Positions 17,507 through 25,577 of a stretch of 64,000 bases of DNA are shown here, piece after piece. Location of the stretch: NCBI RefSeq assembly GCF_029961765.1, contig NZ_CP124681.1:3534001-3598000 (forward strand). Direction: 5' to 3'. Position numbers and translations under genes: made by a program. Source of the DNA: Nocardioides sp. QY071. GTDB taxonomy: Bacteria; Actinomycetota; Actinomycetes; Propionibacteriales; Nocardioidaceae. The notes beneath the pieces were generated by a model that saw nothing but the letters and a program-made list of their open reading frames with translations, made no database searches and had not been told where the DNA came from. Position 1 is the first letter of the stretch; each line of letters starts with the position of its first letter.

Positions 17507-18543
17507 GCGGAGGCCCTCCGGGTCTCGAGGAGGCGGACGCGCGGGTCCGCGGCGAGCTGGACGAGGTCGACGAGGAGGCCGACGAAGGTGACGATCACGC
17601 CGACGACCAGCACCATGCCGATCACCGCGAAGGTGTCCTTCTGCGCGACGGCCTGGGTCAGGTAGCTGCCGAAGCCGGGGCGGCTGAAGACCGTCTCGAC
17701 CATGACGGCGCCGCCCATCATCCAGCCGACCTGCAGGCCGACCAGGGTGCTGACCGGCGCGATCGCGTTGCGCAGGCCGTGCTGCAGCAGCACCGTGCGC
17801 TCCCTGGCCCCCTTGGCCCGGGCCGCGGTCACGTGGTCGGCCTCGAGCGCGGTGATCATCGAGCCGCGGACGACTCGGATCACGAACGACATGAACGGGA
17901 TGGCCAGCACCGCGGCCGGCAGCACCAGGTGGGCCAGCGCGTCGGAGAAGGCGGTCAGGTCGCCGGCGAGCAGGCTGTCGACGGTGAGGAAGCCGGTGCG
18001 CCGCGGCACCTCGACGCCGAGGGTCGAGACACCCGAGATCGGCACCACGCCGAGCTTCCGGCCGATCAGCGTCTGGGCGATCATCGCCAGCCAGAAGGTC
18101 GGCAGCGCGCCGCAGAAGATCGCGGCGAGCCGGACGGAGTTGTCGGTCCGGGTGCGGTGCCGCGCGGCGGCCAGCACGCCGAGGGGCACCCCACAGGTCA
18201 GGTTGATGACCATGGCCAGGCCGACCAGCTCGACCGTGTAGGGGATCAGCTGCTGCAGGTCGCCGAGCACCGGCTGGAAGGTGAAGATCGACGTCCCGAG
18301 GTCGCCGTGCAGCAGCCGGCCGAGGTAGTTGAGGTACTGCTGGAGGACGGACTCGTCCAGGCCCAGCCGCTGGCGCACGACCTCCACCTGCTCGGGGGTG
18401 GCCGTGACGCCGGCGGCTGCCTGCGCTTCGTCGCCCGGGATCGCCTTGATCAGCAGGAAGACGATGGTGACGACTCCCCACAGCGTCGTGACCAGCAGCG
18501 CGAGCCGCCGCGCGAGGTACCGGGCGAGAAGCGAAGGTGCCAT
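17503..18543 (-). CDS. ABC importer permease, DppB type
   Basis: A 346-residue membrane permease. The N-terminus (ARYLARRLALLVTTLWGVV), the RLGLDESVLQQYLNYL segment and the GDLGTSIFT motif are typical of DppB. The EAA loop (TAARAKGARERTVLLQHGLRN) lies near residue 250. The ATG at 18543 is 8 bp after the substrate-binding-protein stop. Confidence 0.92.
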   Translation of the reverse strand: MAPSLLARYLARRLALLVTTLWGVVTIVFLLIKAIPGDEAQAAAGVTATPEQVEVVRQRLGLDESVLQQYLNYLGRLLHGDLGTSIFTFQPVLGDLQQLIPYTVELVGLAMVINLTCGVPLGVLAAARHRTRTDNSVRLAAIFCGALPTFWLAMIAQTLIGRKLGVVPISGVSTLGVEVPRRTGFLTVDSLLAGDLTAFSDALAHLVLPAAVLAIPFMSFVIRVVRGSMITALEADHVTAARAKGARERTVLLQHGLRNAIAPVSTLVGLQVGWMMGGAVMVETVFSRPGFGSYLTQAVAQKDTFAVIGMVLVVGVIVTFVGLLVDLVQLAADPRVRLLETRRASA

Positions 18544-18551
18544 CGGTCGAC

Positions 18552-20120
18552 TCAGTCCTCGATCTGGTAGGTCTGCGGCATGTAGCCGGTGTGCGCGGGA
18601 TAGAGCTCGACACCCGTGACCGTCGTCGGTACGACGACCGTGGTCACCTCGTCCGCGACCGGCATCGACGCCGAGTCGTCGACCAGGTCCTGCTCGACCT
18701 GCTTGTAGAGGTCGCACCGCGCGGCCGCGTCGCCGGTGGCGTTGGCCTGGTCGAGCAGCTTGTCGATCGCCGGGTTGCCGTACTGCCCGAAGTTGGTCGA
18801 GGTCTCGCGGAACTTCGAGTGGTAGCGGGTGGTCAGCAGGCTGCCCACGTCGGGGGTCGGCGGGTTGTCCCAGATGACCGCCATGTCCGGGGTCGTGCCC
18901 ACCGAGCCGAGGGACTCGATGTAGGTCGGGTAGTCGACGGTCTTGAGCTTCACCTTGACCCCGAGGTCGCGCAGCGTGGACTGCAGCGCGGTCGCGGCGT
19001 CGGCCTGCTCGGCGAAGATCGCCTGGTAGGCGAGGGTGAGCTCCTGGCCGCTCGCGGCCAGCCCCTTGAGGAGCTCGCGGGCCTGGTCGAGGTCCTGCTC
19101 GAAGGGCGCGATCTCGGGCCGGCAGTCCATCACCGCCGGTGCGACGCCGGTCGCCACGGCGCCGTGGCCGCCGAGGATCGTCTTGACGTGGGCCTGGTAG
19201 TCGTAGGCGAGGCGGATGCCGAGGCGCACCGACGGGTCGTCGAACGGCGCCCGCTGGGTGTTGAAGTAGACGTAGAGACCCTGCGCCTTGGCCAGCTCGA
19301 CCGAGGTGAAGTGGTCCTGCTCGAGCACCGTGGCGAGGTCCTGCGGCTCGATGCCGTCGGCCACGTCGATGTTGCCGGCGAGCATCTCCTCGCGCTGGGT
19401 CGAGCTCTCCGGGATCAGCCGGTAGACGATCTTGTCGGGGGCGGCGGCGTTGGCGTCGCCGGTGAAGTCGTCGTACTTCTCGAAGATGATCTGCCGGTTC
19501 GGCTTGAAGTCCTCGAGCGTGTAGGGACCACTGCCGGCCTCGTGGGAGGCGAGCCACGACTGGCCCTGGTCGGAGCCGGCGTTCTTCTCGACGAGGGCGG
19601 AGTTGACGACGTAGACCTTCGCGAGCCCGCCCAGGAACAGCGAGGACGGCGCGGCGAGGTTGATCTTCACCTCGGTCGGGCTGACCACCTCGGCCGACGC
19701 GTAGTCGGAGAGGAACTGCGCGACACCGACACCGAGCGCCTTGGCCCGGTCGAAGGTGTACTTCACGTCGTCGGCGGTCACCGGGGCGCCGTCGTGGAAC
19801 TTCGCGCCGTCGCGCAGCGTGAAGGTCACCGAGCGGGCGTCGTCCGCGACGGTCCAGGCCGTGGCCAGGCGCCCCTGGAGGGTGCCGTCGGGGTCGTAGT
19901 CGACGAGCGACTCGTACATCGGCACCACCGACTGGTCGACCGTGCTGTTGTCGGCCAGCACCGGATCGATGTTCGGCACCGTGCCGTCGACGCCGAAGGT
20001 GAGGGTCGTGTCGCCGGCAGCACCCGAGCCGCTGGGATCGGCAGCACAGGCGGTGGCGGTCCCCAGCGCGAGGGCCACCAGGCCGAGGCCGAGCGCCCTC
20101 TTCGTCCGAAAGGTTCTCAC
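18552..20120 (-). CDS. ABC importer substrate-binding lipoprotein (SBP family 5)
   Basis: A 522-residue extracellular solute-binding protein of the peptide/nickel family. A signal peptide ends at a lipobox-like ATAC around residue 25, so it is probably a membrane-anchored lipoprotein. DGAKFHDGAPVTADDVKYTFDRA is the family signature region. The start is GTG with AAAGGAG placed about 7 nt upstream. It heads an eight-gene operon to 11168. Family 5 proteins bind peptides but also sugars, opines and aromatic conjugates; the downstream isomerases and oxidase argue for a non-peptide ligand here. Confidence 0.9.
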   Translation of the reverse strand: MRTFRTKRALGLGLVALALGTATACAADPSGSGAAGDTTLTFGVDGTVPNIDPVLADNSTVDQSVVPMYESLVDYDPDGTLQGRLATAWTVADDARSVTFTLRDGAKFHDGAPVTADDVKYTFDRAKALGVGVAQFLSDYASAEVVSPTEVKINLAAPSSLFLGGLAKVYVVNSALVEKNAGSDQGQSWLASHEAGSGPYTLEDFKPNRQIIFEKYDDFTGDANAAAPDKIVYRLIPESSTQREEMLAGNIDVADGIEPQDLATVLEQDHFTSVELAKAQGLYVYFNTQRAPFDDPSVRLGIRLAYDYQAHVKTILGGHGAVATGVAPAVMDCRPEIAPFEQDLDQARELLKGLAASGQELTLAYQAIFAEQADAATALQSTLRDLGVKVKLKTVDYPTYIESLGSVGTTPDMAVIWDNPPTPDVGSLLTTRYHSKFRETSTNFGQYGNPAIDKLLDQANATGDAAARCDLYKQVEQDLVDDSASMPVADEVTTVVVPTTVTGVELYPAHTGYMPQTYQIED

Positions 20121-20343
20121 TCCGTGCTCCTTTGTGTCCGTGTCCGCCTGTGAGCCAACTCACCCGGCGTGTATACATAGAACAGCACATACGCCGGGAT
20201 GGAAACAAGGCTTTCATCTAACTTTCTAAGCACTTAAATATTGATTCCCGCCTTGCTACGGTGATTCTGGCTCGCCGACGGGCAGCACACCGGCTCAGAG
20301 CCCGCGATCACCAACAGATGATTTGGTATACGAGGAGACCGAT
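20121..20343. promoter_or_regulatory. Divergent control region between the SBP operon and the M24/GntR operon
   Basis: This 223-bp AT-richer gap holds three candidate operators. TGTATACA at 20170-20177 lies about 50 bp before the SBP start. GTATAC inside TGGTATACGA (20324-20333) lies just before the M24 ribosome-binding site; both resemble FCD-type GntR half-site cores. ACTTAA-N3-TTGATT at 20232-20246 is a degenerate match, with the same geometry, to the perfect palindrome in front of the MarR gene. I could not fix -10/-35 elements with confidence. Confidence 0.5.
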
Positions 20344-21561
20344 ATGACCGAGTTCCCCACCCTGACGACCACCGAGCGCGACCGGCGCTACGCAGCGGTC
20401 CGCGCCCTCATGGACCAAGCCGGCCTCGACGCCGTCCTGGTGTCGGGACAGGGCCGCGACCAGCTCGACCGATACCTCACCAACGAGGGCACCCGCAGCT
20501 ACTGCGTGCTCCCCCGCCACGGCGAGCCGGTGTCCGTCGTGCCGACCGGCAACATCACGCTCGGCCGGTACGACGAGCCCGGGAGCCGCTACGAGCGCTG
20601 GGTCACCGACCAGCGCCTGACCCGACCAGGCCACCAGCTGGGCGACGTGCTCGCCGACCTCGGCCTCACCGCCGCGACGATCGGCGTCGTCGGGCTGCGC
20701 AGCCGCGCCCCGGCCAGCGTCGCCGGCACCATCCCGTTCGGGACCTGGCAGCGTGTCCTGGACCGGCTGCCCGAGGCGAGCTTCGTCGACCTGCACGCCG
20801 AGTTCGAGCAGCTGATGCTCGTCCACAGCGAGGCCGAGCTGGCGATGATCCGGCACTCCGCGGCGATCGGCGAGGCCGCCTGCGCGGCGATGATCGAGGT
20901 CGCCGGAGCCGGTGTCCGCGAGTCCGAGATCTCCGCTGCCGGCATGCAGTCGGTCACCGCCGCCGGCGGGCTCTGGCTCAACGGCCCCCAGCGCAGCGGC
21001 GCGGAACGCCTCGGCTGGGCCGGCCCCGACTGGCCGTGGATGGGCGGTGGGTCCCGGGTCCTGGAGAAGGGCGACGTCTACGGCGCCGAGCTGTTCACCC
21101 TCTACGGTGGTTTCGAGTCACAGCAGCAGGTGGAGATCTCGGTCGGGCAGCCGGACGACGTCCACCGCCGGCTCGAGGAGGTCGCGGTCGAGGCCTATCG
21201 GCGCGGGGTCGACTACCTCCACGTCGGCGGGACCTTCGCCGAGCTGTGCGAGGTCATGGAGCAGCCGCTGCGCGAGGCAGGAGCGTGGAACATGGGACCG
21301 GTCGTGCAGACCGTCTCGCCCGTCATCTACAACGGCGCGACGCACGTGGGGATGGACCAGCAGGCCGGACTGGCCGGCGTCCCCCTGCCTCACACCACAC
21401 CCCGCGACGGCGACTTCGTGATCGAGCCCGGTGTCGCCTTCGCGTTCGAGCCGAACGCCTGCCTGGACCGGGCACGGGTGAGCATCGGCGGCACGGTGAT
21501 CGTCACCGAGCAGGGTGTCGAGGAGCTCAACTCACTGTGCCTCCGGGTGAACGTGGTCTAG
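20344..21561 (+). CDS. M24 (pita-bread fold) family protein with degenerate metal site
   Basis: A 405-residue protein with the creatinase-like N-terminal domain and C-terminal pita-bread domain of the M24 family. The metal ligands of true aminopeptidases are not conserved. The first Asp position reads E in GDVYGAELF, the second is in a QQQ stretch, and the last Glu position reads GG in VSIGGTVIV; one Glu survives in FAFEPNA. It may thus be a metal-independent hydrolase like creatinase. The ATG at 20344 follows GAGGAG (20332-20337); an upstream in-frame TTG is unlikely. It heads an operon with the GntR gene 3 bp downstream. Confidence 0.75.
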   Translation: MTEFPTLTTTERDRRYAAVRALMDQAGLDAVLVSGQGRDQLDRYLTNEGTRSYCVLPRHGEPVSVVPTGNITLGRYDEPGSRYERWVTDQRLTRPGHQLGDVLADLGLTAATIGVVGLRSRAPASVAGTIPFGTWQRVLDRLPEASFVDLHAEFEQLMLVHSEAELAMIRHSAAIGEAACAAMIEVAGAGVRESEISAAGMQSVTAAGGLWLNGPQRSGAERLGWAGPDWPWMGGGSRVLEKGDVYGAELFTLYGGFESQQQVEISVGQPDDVHRRLEEVAVEAYRRGVDYLHVGGTFAELCEVMEQPLREAGAWNMGPVVQTVSPVIYNGATHVGMDQQAGLAGVPLPHTTPRDGDFVIEPGVAFAFEPNACLDRARVSIGGTVIVTEQGVEELNSLCLRVNVV

Positions 21562-21564
21562 GCG

Positions 21565-22248
21565 ATGCTCGACATCCACCACCCCGAGGGCGACGACGAC
21601 CTCACCGAGGACCTCCTCGTCGACCGCATCTACGCCGACCTCGTCGAGCGCATCGTGTCCGGCGCCGTCGCGCCCGGTGAGCGGCTCCGCGAGACCCACG
21701 TGGCCGACATGCTCGACGTCTCCCGGGTCCCGGTCCGCGAGGCGCTGCGGCGTCTCGAGTTCGACGGCCTGGTCGAGATCCGGCCGCGCCGGGGTGCCAC
21801 CGTGCGGCAGCTGACGATCGCGGACGTCGAGGAGCTGTTCGACGTCCGCGAGGCGCTGGAGGTGCTCGTCGCCCGGCTGGCGGCACGGCACATCAACGAG
21901 CACGGCATCGCCCTGCTCGAGGAGGCGCTCGAGCGGTCCGGCGGCGCCCACCGCACCGGCGACGAGCGGCACATCGCGGCCGCCACCTCCCAGTTCCACG
22001 AGGTCATGCTCGAGCTGACGGGCAGCAGCCTGCTCAAGGCGCTGATGCGGGTCGTCTCGGGTCGCGTGCACTGGTTGTTCCGGCTCACCACCTTCCGCGG
22101 CGACCACGGCCACGGGGCCGAGCACGAGGCGCTGCTCGACGCGATCCGCAACGGCGACGAGGAGATCGCCGCCGCCCTCGCCTACGCCCACGTCGCCCGC
22201 GGACGGCGTCCGACCCTCGAGGCGCTGGCCTCTATGTTGGACGGGTGA
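21565..22248 (+). CDS. GntR-family regulator with FCD ligand-binding domain
   Basis: A 227-residue regulator. The winged helix occupies roughly residues 15-80 (RETHVADMLDVSRVPVREAL, then GLVEIRPRRGATVR). The all-helical C-terminal FCD domain has the expected acidic and histidine residues (for example FHEVML and HGHGAEHEALLDAI) for metal and carboxylate ligands. It lies in the operon it probably controls, and GTATAC-centred sites are present upstream of the operon and of the divergent importer. The stop overlaps the next start (GTGA). Confidence 0.9.
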   Translation: MLDIHHPEGDDDLTEDLLVDRIYADLVERIVSGAVAPGERLRETHVADMLDVSRVPVREALRRLEFDGLVEIRPRRGATVRQLTIADVEELFDVREALEVLVARLAARHINEHGIALLEEALERSGGAHRTGDERHIAAATSQFHEVMLELTGSSLLKALMRVVSGRVHWLFRLTTFRGDHGHGAEHEALLDAIRNGDEEIAAALAYAHVARGRRPTLEALASMLDG

Positions 22249-23177
22249 GCCGACCGACGATCCTCCGAGTCCCCCCGCTCAGCCCGCAGCTGCACGAGGC
22301 CGTCGGCGAGCGGTACGACGCCGTTGACCCGGCCGACCTCCCGGCCCGCGCGGGCGACGTGGTCGGCATCGTGTGCACCAACACCGGCCGGGTCGGCAGC
22401 GAACTGATCGCGTCGCTGCCGAACCTGGGCGTGATCGCCAACCACGGCGTCGGCTACGACAACATCGACGTCCCGGTCGCACTGGCGCGCCGGATCGCGG
22501 TCAGCAACACCCCGGAGGTGCTCGACGACGCGGTCGCCGAGACCGCGATCGCGCTGCTGCTCGCCGTACGACGGGAGGTGGTCGCCGCCGACCGCTTCGT
22601 GCGGGACGGGAGCTGGCCGGCTGGCGCGTACCCCCTCACCGCGCAGGTCGCCGGCAGCCGGGTCGGCATCATCGGGCTGGGCCGGATCGGGCGAGCGGTC
22701 GCCACCCGGCTCGAGGCCCTCGGCTGCACGGTGAGCTACCACAACCGCCACCAGGTACCCGACGTCTCCTACGCGTACGCCGCCTCGCCGGTCGAGCTGG
22801 CGGCCTCCGTCGACAGCCTCGTCGTGGTCGTCCCGGGCGGCTCCGCGACCGACGCGCTCGTCGACCGGAAGGTGCTCGACGCCCTCGGCTCGGACGGGGT
22901 GCTGGTCAACATCGCCCGCGGATCGGTCGTCGACCAGCCCGCGCTCGTCGCCGCGCTGCAGGACGGAAGGCTCGGTGGTGCGGGCCTCGACGTCTACGCC
23001 GACGAACCGAACGTGCCGGCCGAGCTGATCGCCCTCGACAACGTCGTGCTGCTCCCCCACGTCGCATCCGGCACCCACGTGACCCGGGCCGCGATGCGCG
23101 AGCTGACGCTCGCCAACCTCGACTCCTGGCTGGCGGACAGCACCCTGCGCACGCCGATCCCCGAGATGGAGGCGTGA
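22245..23177 (+). CDS. D-2-hydroxyacid dehydrogenase (hydroxypyruvate/glyoxylate reductase-like)
   Basis: A 310-residue NAD(P)-dependent dehydrogenase interconverting 2-oxo acids and D-2-hydroxy acids. The Rossmann motif is GIIGLGRIGRAV. Catalytic residues are Arg in NIARGSVVD, Glu in DVYADEP and His in LLPHVASGTH. It starts with GTG overlapping the GntR stop by 4 bp and is followed by an SDR gene sharing one base (TGATG). It probably reduces or oxidises an intermediate of the neighbouring pathway. Confidence 0.88.
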   Translation: MSRPTILRVPPLSPQLHEAVGERYDAVDPADLPARAGDVVGIVCTNTGRVGSELIASLPNLGVIANHGVGYDNIDVPVALARRIAVSNTPEVLDDAVAETAIALLLAVRREVVAADRFVRDGSWPAGAYPLTAQVAGSRVGIIGLGRIGRAVATRLEALGCTVSYHNRHQVPDVSYAYAASPVELAASVDSLVVVVPGGSATDALVDRKVLDALGSDGVLVNIARGSVVDQPALVAALQDGRLGGAGLDVYADEPNVPAELIALDNVVLLPHVASGTHVTRAAMRELTLANLDSWLADSTLRTPIPEMEA

Positions 23178-23920
23178 TGGACCTCGGCCTGGCTGGCTCC
23201 GCGGCCCTGGTCACGGGCGGCAACCGCGGCATCGGCCGCGCCGTCGCGACTGCGCTGGCGCGCGAGGGCGCTCGCGTCGTCCTGCTCGGGCGCGACCCCG
23301 ACACCCTCGCCACGACGGCCGGCGAGATCGGTGCGGCCGGGCACGTCGTCGCCGACACCACCGACGACCCGGCCGTGGTCGCCGCGGTCGACGAGGCGGC
23401 CCGCCTGCTCGGCGGCCTCGACGTCCTGGTCAACTGCGCTGCGCCCCGGGCGACGACCGCCGCCGTCCCGGGCCTGCCCGGCCTCGACGAGGCCGACTTC
23501 CTGCGCAACCTCGACACCAAGGCGCTGGGCTACCTCCGCACGGCGCGCGCCGCGGCGCCGTACCTGCGGCGTCGGGGCGGCGCGATCGTCAACGTGAGCG
23601 GCATGAACGCCCGCGCGACCGGCAACATCACCGGCTCGGTGCGCAACATCGCGGTCGTCGCGCTCAGCAAGAACCTCGCCGACGACCTCGGCCCGGCGGG
23701 CATCGCAGTGACCTGCGTGCATCCCGGCCTGACCGTCACCGAGCGCACCGAGGGCGATCCGCAGTACGCCACCGCGGCCTCCGCGAACGCCCTGGGCCGG
23801 CCCGTGACCGCCGCCGAGGTCGCCGACGTCGTCACCTTCCTCGCCTCGCCGCGCGGCCGGGTTGCCAACGGCGCGGTCGTCACCGTCGACGGCGGGCGGC
23901 CGGGTGCGATCTGGGCCTGA
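23177..23920 (+). CDS. SDR-family protein lacking the catalytic Tyr and Lys
   Basis: A 247-residue SDR fold with intact cofactor motif TGGNRGIG (13-20). The active-site serine is kept (Ser141 in VNVSGMN), but the YxxxK signature is replaced by G153-S-V-R-N157, removing the tyrosine and lysine. Ordinary carbonyl reduction is therefore unlikely, although cofactor binding looks intact. This is the second degenerate SDR in the island and the two differ in sequence. The ATG shares a base with the preceding stop. Confidence 0.82.
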   Translation: MDLGLAGSAALVTGGNRGIGRAVATALAREGARVVLLGRDPDTLATTAGEIGAAGHVVADTTDDPAVVAAVDEAARLLGGLDVLVNCAAPRATTAAVPGLPGLDEADFLRNLDTKALGYLRTARAAAPYLRRRGGAIVNVSGMNARATGNITGSVRNIAVVALSKNLADDLGPAGIAVTCVHPGLTVTERTEGDPQYATAASANALGRPVTAAEVADVVTFLASPRGRVANGAVVTVDGGRPGAIWA

Positions 23921-23932
23921 GCACGGAGTCGC

Positions 23933-24298
23933 TCAGTAGCTGAACGACGTCGCGCCCTCCTCGCCGATCCACTCCCACATCGGGACGGTGCCGCCGATCT
24001 CCGCGCCCTTGACCAGGTTCTCGGGGTCGAGCGCCTTCGCGTTGAAGCACAGCGGGCAGACCAGGTAGGTCCCGCCGGCCGCGAGGTAGCGCTCGAGCAG
24101 CTCGGGCAGCGACGGGCAGCCCTCGCAGGCCCGGCCCACCGCGACGCCCGGTACGGCGAGCCGCACGGCCTCCTTGGTCAGGAACATCAGCGTCGGGCGT
24201 CCGTGCTCGGCCGCGCCGAGCGCGACCAGGAACGCCACGGTGACCCGCTCGGGGTCCTCCATCCCGGTGGCCAGGCTGACCACTGCCTTGTTCGACAT
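23933..24298 (-). CDS. DsrE/DsrF-like family small protein
   Basis: A 121-residue protein of the DsrE-like fold, with the N-terminal VVSLATGMEDPERVTVAFLVALGAAE strand-helix unit split here by a short turn. Two cysteine pairs, CEGC (about 58-61) and CPLC (about 82-85), could take part in sulfur relay or redox chemistry. No sulfur-oxidation or tRNA-thiolation gene is near. A TAGCGT -10-like element on the minus strand lies about 45 bp upstream, so it may be transcribed alone. It converges on the SDR gene with 12 bp between. Confidence 0.72.
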   Translation of the reverse strand: MSNKAVVSLATGMEDPERVTVAFLVALGAAEHGRPTLMFLTKEAVRLAVPGVAVGRACEGCPSLPELLERYLAAGGTYLVCPLCFNAKALDPENLVKGAEIGGTVPMWEWIGEEGATSFSY

Positions 24299-24423
24299 CG
24301 TCGTCTCCTTCGTCGGTGCGGCGGGTGTTCGCCGATGCGTCCGACGCTAGGAATCCGGGGCGCCTGCGGGCATCGGTGCCGACGCGCAACCGCGGCGACG
24401 CGGTGGCTGCCGACGCGTACGCG

Positions 24424-25482
24424 TCAGGCCCGTGCGTCGATCCCGAGGACCCGGCAGACCGCGGCGGCACGCGCCGTACGCCCGGACAGGCCGAGCTTGA
24501 GGTAGACGTTCTGGAAGTGCCGCTCGACGGTGCGCACGCTCAGCGTCAGCCGCTCGGCGATCGCAGTGTTGTCGAGGCCCTCGGCGGCCAGCAGCAGGAT
24601 CTCGCGCTCGCGCGCGGACAGGTGGTCGACGGGTACGACGACCCGGTCTGCGGCGAGGAAGCCGGCCACCTCGTGGCGGAACACCGGCCAGGCCGGCTCG
24701 TCCGCGAGCAGCACGTGGTTGCGCGAGTCGAGCATGACCAGCCGCGCGTCGGGGATCGCGGCCGCGAGCCGCGGTCCCCAGCCGGGTGCGACCCGGTCGC
24801 CCTCGGCGTGCAGGACCAGCGTGGGTGCGCTGATCCCGGGCAGCAGCTCCCGCACGTCGACGGCGTGGCGGGCGATCCGGCTGCACACGGCGTTCTCGGT
24901 GTTGGTCGAGGTGCGCTGCAGCTCGTCCATCCACGCCATCTGCTGCTCGGTGGCGTCAGGGATGAAGGCGTTGGTGAACACCCGGCGGAACAGCGGGTCC
25001 GGCCGCGCCCAGCCGGCCCGGATCATCGCGCGGAACGCCTCCTCGGCGGCCTCGTCCTCCTGCTGGATGCCGCCGCCGGCCATGCCGCCGTAGAGCACCA
25101 GCCGGCTGACCCGCTCGGGATGCGCGTGCGCGTAGGCGACCGCGACCGGTGCCCCGCCGGACATGCCGAGCACCGCGAACCGGTCGAGCCCGGCGGCGTC
25201 GACCAGCGTCTCGAGGTCGGCCAGGCGGCGCGCCAGGGAGAAGTCGGTGACGTCCCACTCGGAGAGGCCGAACCCGCGCTCGTCGTACCTGACGACGGTG
25301 GCGACGTCCCCCAGGTCGTCGAGGAAGTGCCGCCACACCGGGCTCTGCCAGTCGTGCTGCAGGTGGCTGAGCCAGCACGACACGATGAGCAGCGGCGGGC
25401 CGGATCCGTGGCGCGCCCACGCGATCCGCACGCCGTCGTCGGTGCGGCAGAAGCGGACCTCCTGGGTCCCGGCGCTCGCCAC
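24424..25482 (-). CDS. Alpha/beta hydrolase fused to a C-terminal LuxR-type HTH
   Basis: A 352-residue one-protein sensor-regulator. The N-terminal hydrolase domain has the nucleophile motif GMSGGAP, an oxyanion-region strand LLIVSCWLSH, a candidate acid in AEGDRVAPG and His in SRNHVLLADEP. The C-terminal 60 residues form a LuxR helix-turn-helix (LSAREREILLLAAEGLDN, then SVRTVERHFQNVYLKLG). The GTG at 25482 is chosen because TACGCT lies 6 nt upstream, which suggests a leaderless transcript; the frame extends further upstream without similarity. It may sense a small ester or hydrolysable signal. Its target is unknown, but the divergent M20 operon is the nearest candidate. Confidence 0.8.
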   Translation of the reverse strand: MASAGTQEVRFCRTDDGVRIAWARHGSGPPLLIVSCWLSHLQHDWQSPVWRHFLDDLGDVATVVRYDERGFGLSEWDVTDFSLARRLADLETLVDAAGLDRFAVLGMSGGAPVAVAYAHAHPERVSRLVLYGGMAGGGIQQEDEAAEEAFRAMIRAGWARPDPLFRRVFTNAFIPDATEQQMAWMDELQRTSTNTENAVCSRIARHAVDVRELLPGISAPTLVLHAEGDRVAPGWGPRLAAAIPDARLVMLDSRNHVLLADEPAWPVFRHEVAGFLAADRVVVPVDHLSAREREILLLAAEGLDNTAIAERLTLSVRTVERHFQNVYLKLGLSGRTARAAAVCRVLGIDARA

Positions 25483-25577
25483 GATCGAAGCGTACGCTCG
25501 TCGGACTCGGGCTGCCCGACGAACGCGGACCCGGAATCTTGGCCGGGCCGACAGCCCGCGGCGTCGCCGCGTTCCCG

